Below, piece by piece: positions 55,525 to 64,000 of a stretch of DNA of 64,000 nt (position 1 is the first letter of the stretch; each line of letters starts with the position of its first letter). Below the pieces are notes generated by a model. It worked only from the letters and a program-made list of their open reading frames with translations. It searched no databases and was not told the DNA's origin. Both the position numbers and the translations under genes were made by a program. The DNA is from Reichenbachiella agarivorans (GTDB lineage: Bacteria; Bacteroidota; Bacteroidia; Cytophagales; Cyclobacteriaceae). The DNA lies in contig NZ_CP106679.1 in NCBI RefSeq assembly GCF_025502585.1, positions 601,001 to 665,000 of the forward strand, read 5' to 3'.

Positions 55525-56742
55525 TTAACGATCCACCTCTCCCATCACGAAATCGATGGAACCGATGATTGCGACTAGGTCTGCAATCATGTAGCCTCTG
55601 GAGATATCTGCCAATACAGATAGATTGGAGAAACTACAAGCACGGGCTTTGCACCTGACAGGGATATCTGATCTGCCGTCAGTACGGAAGAAGAAACCTA
55701 GTTCACCCTTGGGGTTTTCTGCTCTGACGTAAAAGTCCTGTGCTTTGGGTCTGATCTTTTTGGGCACCATGGCTCTCGGATCAAAATCCTTGGTTCGCTT
55801 GTGCTCCTTGGTCAGCTTTTCGATACATTGCTCGATGATCTTGACTGACTCCTTGACCTCCTGTACTCGGACGAAGGTTCTGTCCCAGCAGTCACCGACT
55901 TGACCCATCGCTCCAGTACCCACGGGGATATCAAAATCCAACTCTGGATAAACCGAATAACCATCCACTCGACGCAAGTCATATTTCAATCCTGAGCCTC
56001 TCAGCACTGGGCCAGTCACACCATAGTTGATGGCAAGGTTGCGAGACAGTACGCCAACATTGGCGGTACGCTCCACGAATATTTTGTTGTTGATCAAGAC
56101 ATCGTCCAGCTCTTTCAACTTTGGTTTGAGGTACTGAATAAACTCCGCACATTTTTCCTCAAAACCTACAGGCAGGTCATAAAACAATCCTCCCACCCAG
56201 ATGTAGTTGTATAGCATTCTAGCACCGCTGACCCACTCCAGCATTCGCATGATGTGCTCACGGTCACGCATCACCCATAGGAAGGGCGTAAATGCACCTA
56301 TGTCCAAGCCATAAGTCCCGATTGCTACAAAGTGCGATGCGATGCGATTCAGCTCTGCCACCAGTACCCGGATGTATTCTACTCGTTTGGGGATATCACC
56401 TTCTATGCCGAGCATCCGCTCAGCTCCCATCACGAAAGCATGTTCGGAGTTCATGGCTGCTACATAATCCATCCTGTCCACAAAAGGCAAGGCTTGGTTA
56501 AAAGGCACAGATTCGGCATGCTTCTCAAAGCATCGGTGCAGGTAGCCCATGTGCGGAATCACATCCACCACGATTTCGCCATCCGTCACCACTTCCAACC
56601 TCAACACACCATGTGTAGAAGGGTGCTGTGGTCCAATGTTCAGGATCATTTCTTCCCGCTTGAGGTCAGATTCTTTGTAGAGACCTGGTGCAGACTCATT
56701 GAGGTTTTCTGGACGGTATTTGTATTCTATGCGCTGGCTCAT
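55525..56742 (-). CDS. nuoD: NADH-quinone oxidoreductase subunit D
   Basis: 49-kDa-type subunit of complex I that helps form the quinone site. 405 residues with the family segments [40 protein letters not shown] and [19 protein letters not shown]. The C-terminus ends FVMGEVDR as expected. It overlaps nuoC by 4 nt. It is the last nuo gene here: a palindrome and an opposing gene follow instead of nuoE. Confidence 0.97.
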   Translation of the reverse strand: MSQRIEYKYRPENLNESAPGLYKESDLKREEMILNIGPQHPSTHGVLRLEVVTDGEIVVDVIPHMGYLHRCFEKHAESVPFNQALPFVDRMDYVAAMNSEHAFVMGAERMLGIEGDIPKRVEYIRVLVAELNRIASHFVAIGTYGLDIGAFTPFLWVMRDREHIMRMLEWVSGARMLYNYIWVGGLFYDLPVGFEEKCAEFIQYLKPKLKELDDVLINNKIFVERTANVGVLSRNLAINYGVTGPVLRGSGLKYDLRRVDGYSVYPELDFDIPVGTGAMGQVGDCWDRTFVRVQEVKESVKIIEQCIEKLTKEHKRTKDFDPRAMVPKKIRPKAQDFYVRAENPKGELGFFFRTDGRSDIPVRCKARACSFSNLSVLADISRGYMIADLVAIIGSIDFVMGEVDR

Positions 56743-57241
56743 GATGGATCTCCCTCCTCTCTGATGGTTTTCATGCCACGGTATTCTTCTGGTTCGATGT
56801 AGTCTTTGCGCATGGGATACCCCACCCAGTCGGCTGGCATCAAAATTCTCCTCATATCAGGGTGACCTGAAAATTTCACACCAAATAGATCAAAAGCTTC
56901 ACGCTCATGCCAGTTGGCTGTCTTCCATATATCGCATACTGTCTCTAATTCAGGATTGTCTCTTGGGATGAAAGTCTTCAGCATCAAGGACTGCTCCAAG
57001 GGAATAGAGTACAGATTATATACCACCTCCATGGTATTGGCCTCTGGACCATTGTCGATAGCTGTCAGACAAGACAGCATATCAAAGTAGGATTGGTCAT
57101 TGTCACGCAAGTAAGCGCAAATATCTTTGATTTGATTGGCCGCTACGATCAATGCCTTGGGTGTAGCATTTTCGTCGATGGATAGGACTGCTGACTCTCC
57201 GAGTCTGTCCTGTACCAATAATTTAAACTCTGCTATCTCCA

Positions 57242-57242
<1 letters not shown>
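56739..57242 (-). CDS. nuoC: NADH-quinone oxidoreductase subunit C
   Basis: 30-kDa-type subunit of the peripheral arm, 167 residues. The signature is [20 protein letters not shown] followed by [20 protein letters not shown] and RKDY. It is separate from nuoD (not fused as in E. coli), overlapping both neighbours by a few bases. Confidence 0.96.
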
Positions 57243-57763
<521 letters not shown>

Positions 57764-57825
57764 TCCTTTTTCTTAGATGTTAGACCTTAGATTTTTAGAT
57801 ACTAGACTTAAAAAAAACTAGACCC

Positions 57826-58302
57826 TTATGATGCTTTGCTGTACTTGTCATTTAGTTGATCGTAAAGGCTGTCGGGAACGGCACTTTCGAGTTCTAGGGT
57901 TTTTACTTCTGGTTTTTCCCATTCGAGGAAACCTTTGGCCCAGACATACGCCAGTCCAAATGCCAAAACCAAGATAAACAAAGACATCTCTACAAAGGCC
58001 AAGATACTCCACTTGCCATCCGTCAGGGCATTCAATCCCTCATCGCCGAAGACAATTGCCCATGGAAACAAAAACAAAAGCTCGGTTTCAAACAGAACGA
58101 AAACCAAAGCAATGACATAGAAACGGATGTTAAACTTGCCCCATGCGGTTCCTGTTGGATCCTCACCACATTCGTAAGTCGTGAGTTTCTCCTCATTGGG
58201 ACGCCTAGGCCTCAGCAACCAACTAGCAGCCAATGAACCAAATATGGCTACAAACCCGCCTACAGCGAAGAGAAGTATGATTTGATAGTTGCTCAGTTCC
58301 AT
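57826..58302 (-). CDS. nuoA: NADH-quinone oxidoreductase subunit A
   Basis: Small membrane subunit at the arm junction. 158 residues with three membrane helices (about 9-29, 62-85, 103-122) and the conserved YECGEDPTGTAWGKFNIRFY. The tail after about 125 is longer than in E. coli. It is the first gene of the nuoABCD unit; 62 nt of A/T-rich repeats separate it from nuoB. Confidence 0.96.
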   Translation of the reverse strand: MELSNYQIILLFAVGGFVAIFGSLAASWLLRPRRPNEEKLTTYECGEDPTGTAWGKFNIRFYVIALVFVLFETELLFLFPWAIVFGDEGLNALTDGKWSILAFVEMSLFILVLAFGLAYVWAKGFLEWEKPEVKTLELESAVPDSLYDQLNDKYSKAS

Positions 58303-58416
58303 GTTTTGTTCTATTGGAGATGAAAATAGATTTTAATATGATTTAATATGGAAGTTTCTTTCACTTTCGAAAATTTCTAACATACTCTATCCTTTCGCCC
58401 TCAAGCCTGACTGGCT

Positions 58417-58554
58417 CGTACTTTTGCTTGATCAAAAGTACGCAAAAATCAAGGGCTGTGAATAAAATTGCTAAAATCTGATTGTCTTGCGGGAAAATTA
58501 TAAACTCCTCACTCGTACCTCGCTCGTCAAACAGTATAATTTTCTGATCCGCAA
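58417..58554. repeat. Palindrome-rich element, probably an intergenic repeat
   Basis: Two structures: CGTACTTTTG with CAAAAGTACG around CTTGAT (58417-58442), and TTGCGG-GAAAATTATA (58487-58502) with TATAATTTTC-tgat-CCGCAA (58535-58554) around a 32-nt centre. Similar structured blocks recur between genes in Bacteroidota genomes, so a dispersed repeat is likely. Confidence 0.5.
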
Positions 58555-58649
58555 ACCACTCAAATTTCTTTACGCATTTTCTTCAAGGCCCGTCCTTCAA
58601 ATTATGCGCTTACCTTTCACATAATTTCATAAAATCTTTAAATAGAACC

Positions 58650-58688
58650 AAGAACCAAGAAAATGTTGTTTCCTGACTCTTGGTTCTT
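58650..58688 (-). terminator. Probable terminator after icd
   Basis: An 11-bp stem (58650-58660 with 58678-58688, arm AAGAACCAAGA) with a 17-nt loop, 12 nt after the icd stop codon. The minus-strand side continues TTGGTTCTATTT, only weakly T-rich, and the block is a repetition of AAGAACC and TCTTG words. Confidence 0.5.
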
Positions 58689-58700
58689 AGCTCTTGATTC

Positions 58701-61319
<2,619 letters not shown>

Positions 61320-63368
61320 ATGTTGATTGATATTTGGTCTGACAAAATTACTGGTAAATTAAGCATGCTCAACAACCCAAAAACCAACACAGTGCACAAA
61401 AAAGAAGGGTTCAACCTATCTTATAGCTCTCTCCTGATAGGCTGTATCATCTCTCTTGGTTTGCTGATTCTGTTCGAAACCATGATGTATTATCGCCATG
61501 CGGAGATGGACAAAAATCAAGACTTGGAAGCCGTATCCTTTGGTAGTGAATTAATCCCTAGAATTGACCGTGAGCTCAACAAATTGATCTATCTCTCCTC
61601 AGGTTTGGAAGCCTATCTCAAAGTGTATCACAATGAAATAGAATCAGACAAGATCGAACAGGTTATGGAAGAGATCACCTACGAATCCAAATTCATCAAA
61701 AGTATAGGTCTGTCGATCGGTACCGTCATCCAATATGTAGCCCCATACGAAGGCAACCAAAAGGCCATAGGCTTGGACTACAGACTCAATGCAGAACAAT
61801 GGCCCGATGTGAAACAACTGATAGAAACAAGACAGGCGATTTTATCTGGCCCTGTCAATTTGGTACAGGGCGGTAGGTCTTTCATCTATCGCACTCCCAT
61901 TTTTGTACAAGACAAATTATTTGGCATCCTGTCCACTGTAGTAGATATCGACCCATTCTTTGAAACGGCTCTCATGGAACTAACCGACAGAGGTTATAAG
62001 GTTTCCATCAGACAAACATGGCAGGACAGTGTCTTACTTTATGGCAAGTCAGAACTCTTTGCTAGCGAACATGCTGTCAAATTGAACTCTGAAATATTGA
62101 ATCAAAAATGGGAGTATGCCATTGCCTCCACGAGAATTGACTCTCGTGTTTCTCTCATGGGTTATTTGCATCTATTTGGAAGGTGCTGCTGGCTAATTGT
62201 ATCTATGATCATCATCTATGCCCTACAAATCACCAAAACCAACATCACCAGCAAGCGGAAATATGATATATTGGCCAAGAACATCTCCGATTTCATCTGG
62301 ATACACAACTCCACCAAGGGGTATTTCACCTACATGAGTCCTTCACAGAACTTCTATTCAGGCTATAGCAGTGAAGAACTCCGAGATAAAAAATTGGGAG
62401 AAACATTGACCCGTGACTCACAGGTCATTTTGCACAATCGTATAGAGGAGGCACGTAAGGAAATAGAAAAAACAGGTCAGAGTGATGGCTTTTTTCTGGA
62501 ACTAGAACAGAATCACAAGGATGGACATACAATATGGATAGAAATATCTGCGAAGGTGAGAAAAAACAGCCAAGCTGAAATTGAAATACTCGGTATCAGT
62601 CGCAATGTGGACGACCGAAAAAGAGCCCAGATAGAACTCCATGACAGTGAGAAACAACTCATCGAACTAAATGCTACCAAAGACAGGTTTTTCTCCATCA
62701 TCGCCCATGACCTGAAGAGTCCATTTATATCCCTGACGAGCATGCTGGATCTGATGCTGGGCAGTTTTGACCAGATCAGCCACGAAGAAAAAATCAAATA
62801 CCTCAGCATGTGTCGTGATAGCACGGTCAACACAGCAAAACTCCTCGAAAACCTGCTCACCTGGGCCAGGTCACAATCAGGAGACCTAAATTTCAAACCC
62901 GTGCAAGTCAAGCTCTCTGACAGTATCTCCAAAACATTGGGAATATTTGAAATCACTGCCAGCAACAAGGAACAAAAAATAGTTTTTGAGAAGACAGATC
63001 AGTACAGCGTCTTTGCGGACAAATTTATGCTAGAAACCATCCTACGAAACCTCATATCTAACGCTCTCAAATTCACGCCTAGAGGTGGCAGAATCACCAT
63101 TGACTGTACGGCCAAAGAAGATTACGTCACTGTATCGATCATTGATACAGGGGTAGGGATGTCTAGTGAAGCCATGGACAACCTATTTGTAATAACCAAA
63201 AAGACAAGTACCCCTGGTACAGAAAATGAAAAAGGAACGGGATTGGGTCTACTTCTTTGTAAGGAATTGGTTGAAAAAAATGGGGGTAACCTGAGCGTAC
63301 AGAGTACCCAAGGTCAGGGTAGCATGTTCAGCTTTACTGTTCCTTTGGCAGTGGATTGGGAAGGTTGA
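61320..63368 (+). CDS. Sensor histidine kinase with CHASE and PAS domains
   Basis: 682 residues. Membrane helix 1 (about 36-58), an extracytoplasmic CHASE domain (about 75-215, with APYEGNQKAIGLDYRLN and LSGPVNLVQGGRSFIYRTPI), membrane helix 2 (about 285-305), PAS (about 320-435), HisKA with phospho-acceptor His463 in FFSIIAHDLKSPF, and HATPase (N box LRNLISNALKFTPRGG, G1 IIDTGVGM, G2 GTGLGLLLCKELVEKNGG). CHASE domains bind small extracellular ligands. No response regulator lies nearby, so it is an orphan kinase. A second ATG 15 codons in is also possible. Confidence 0.93.
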   Translation: MLIDIWSDKITGKLSMLNNPKTNTVHKKEGFNLSYSSLLIGCIISLGLLILFETMMYYRHAEMDKNQDLEAVSFGSELIPRIDRELNKLIYLSSGLEAYLKVYHNEIESDKIEQVMEEITYESKFIKSIGLSIGTVIQYVAPYEGNQKAIGLDYRLNAEQWPDVKQLIETRQAILSGPVNLVQGGRSFIYRTPIFVQDKLFGILSTVVDIDPFFETALMELTDRGYKVSIRQTWQDSVLLYGKSELFASEHAVKLNSEILNQKWEYAIASTRIDSRVSLMGYLHLFGRCCWLIVSMIIIYALQITKTNITSKRKYDILAKNISDFIWIHNSTKGYFTYMSPSQNFYSGYSSEELRDKKLGETLTRDSQVILHNRIEEARKEIEKTGQSDGFFLELEQNHKDGHTIWIEISAKVRKNSQAEIEILGISRNVDDRKRAQIELHDSEKQLIELNATKDRFFSIIAHDLKSPFISLTSMLDLMLGSFDQISHEEKIKYLSMCRDSTVNTAKLLENLLTWARSQSGDLNFKPVQVKLSDSISKTLGIFEITASNKEQKIVFEKTDQYSVFADKFMLETILRNLISNALKFTPRGGRITIDCTAKEDYVTVSIIDTGVGMSSEAMDNLFVITKKTSTPGTENEKGTGLGLLLCKELVEKNGGNLSVQSTQGQGSMFSFTVPLAVDWEG

Positions 63369-63465
63369 AGGTGAGAAAGTGAAAAAAATTGAAAAGCTGA
63401 GATTTCTTCTTAAACAATCCAAACCCAATTTTAACATTTCGTACGGACCGACTTCAACGAACAGA

Positions 63466-63496
63466 TACAAAAAAAGGACTACTCTCGTAGTCCTTT
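63466..63496 (-). terminator. Terminator after ornithine aminotransferase
   Basis: A perfect 10-bp stem (63473-63482 with 63487-63496, arm AAAGGACTAC) with a 4-nt loop, followed on the minus strand by a run of seven T. It lies 6 nt after the stop codon. Confidence 0.88.
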
Positions 63497-63502
63497 CAAT
63501 TA

Positions 63503-64000
63503 TTACTTTTTGAATGCTTTGATTGTGTCAATGATGATATCACAACACTCGTGCAGTTGCTCCTCTGTCATCACCAACGGCGGTGCAAATCGGATGATGT
63601 TGCCGTGGGTTGGCTTGGCGAGCAAACCATTCTCCTTCAATGCCACACAAATATCCCATGCGGTAGAGCTGTCCTCAGAATCGTTGATCACGATGGCGTT
63701 CAACAATCCCTTTCCTCTCACCAAAGAGACCACCTCGGTCGTCGCGATGAACTGATTGATTCGCTCTCTGAAGATCACACCCAATCGCTCTGCGTTCTCA
63801 GCTAGTTTCTCATCCTTGATCACATCCAGAGCAGCCATTGCTACCTTGGCAGCCAATGGATTCCCTCCGAAAGTAGACCCATGCTGGCCTGGTTTGATCA
63901 CGTGCATGATGTCATCATTCGCCAATACAACTGATACGGGATACACCCCTCCAGAAATCGCCTTGCCCAAGATCAACACGTCTGGTTTCACTCCCTCGTG
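63503..64000 (-). CDS. rocD: Ornithine aminotransferase (partial)
   Basis: C-terminal 165 residues of a class III PLP aminotransferase; the N-terminal part lies beyond the right edge. The PLP Lys is in [20 protein letters not shown], followed by [20 protein letters not shown] and the C-terminal [20 protein letters not shown], which best fits ornithine-oxo-acid transaminase (ornithine to glutamate semialdehyde). Acetylornithine aminotransferase is the main alternative; the sequence [11 protein letters not shown] and TFGGNP favour RocD. Confidence 0.85.
   Translation of the reverse strand, partial: HEGVKPDVLILGKAISGGVYPVSVVLANDDIMHVIKPGQHGSTFGGNPLAAKVAMAALDVIKDEKLAENAERLGVIFRERINQFIATTEVVSLVRGKGLLNAIVINDSEDSSTAWDICVALKENGLLAKPTHGNIIRFAPPLVMTEEQLHECCDIIIDTIKAFKK

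Larger units (their letters stand above)
58303..58700. other. Intergenic stretch with nested inverted repeats
   Basis: 398 nt between nuoA and the isocitrate dehydrogenase gene. It contains a 10-bp hairpin (58417-58442), a larger imperfect inverted repeat (58487-58554) and a terminator-like stem for icd (58650-58688). No coding sequence was recognised. The nuoA promoter should lie in its left part but no consensus match was found. Confidence 0.55.

Noticed and set aside
57764-57825. TTAGA-type repetition in the nuoA-nuoB gap as a regulatory site
   Set aside because: It is low-complexity A/T-rich sequence with no clear unit or symmetry.

Overview
The window reads as a chromosomal segment from a Bacteroidota bacterium, most likely of the Cytophagia/Cytophagales type. 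This rests on the Bacteroidota-style order of translation genes, TTG-N19/20-TAnnTTTG promoters, few Shine-Dalgarno sites, a SusC/SusD pair under an ECF sigma/FecR system, a type IX secretion sorting domain, DUF3467 after rpoC, and a monomeric isocitrate dehydrogenase. No phage, IS element or CRISPR array was found.

From 1 to 31.25 kb almost everything is on the minus strand and belongs to gene expression. In transcription order (right to left): tRNA-Tyr, tRNA-Gly, tRNA-Thr, tuf, tRNA-Trp, secE, nusG, rplK, rplA, rplJ, rplL, rpoB, rpoC and a DUF3467 gene; then the str cluster (rpsL, rpsG, fusA, rpsJ); then a terminator and a new promoter starting the S10-spc-alpha supercluster (rplC to rplQ, including secY, infA, rpmJ and rpoA), followed by carA at the window edge. 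Consensus promoters lie before tRNA-Tyr, tRNA-Trp, rplC and rpsH, and a weaker one before rpsL. In four of these five an inverted repeat starts 1-2 nt after the -7 element. rpmC (L29) carries a one-base frameshift in a homopolymer.

From 31.4 to 55.5 kb is an accessory and metabolic region. It holds two M1-family metallopeptidases, a lipoprotein metallophosphoesterase, a complete minus-strand unit (ECF sigma, FecR anti-sigma, STN-bearing SusC, SusD), an AraC-type regulator truncated in its second helix-turn-helix, a DUF2723 membrane protein, a tiny protein that is almost only a T9SS sorting domain, the NAD(P)HX repair enzyme and a small Cys-rich exported protein. The most interesting feature is a duplicated cassette: a Crp/Fnr-type regulator followed by a short-chain dehydrogenase, once on plus (36.0-37.4 kb) and once on minus (47.15-45.5 kb). 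Each cassette has two palindromic operators, one before the regulator and one before the dehydrogenase. Half-sites are TTTA[CT]CA in one cassette and mainly TTTG[TC]CA in the other, which suggests paralogous autoregulated circuits with diverged DNA specificity.

From 55.5 to 64 kb are nuoABCD (cut off from the rest of complex I), monomeric isocitrate dehydrogenase, a CHASE-PAS sensor histidine kinase with no response regulator beside it, and the C-terminal part of ornithine aminotransferase. Several intergenic stretches hold palindromes and repeats that are listed separately.
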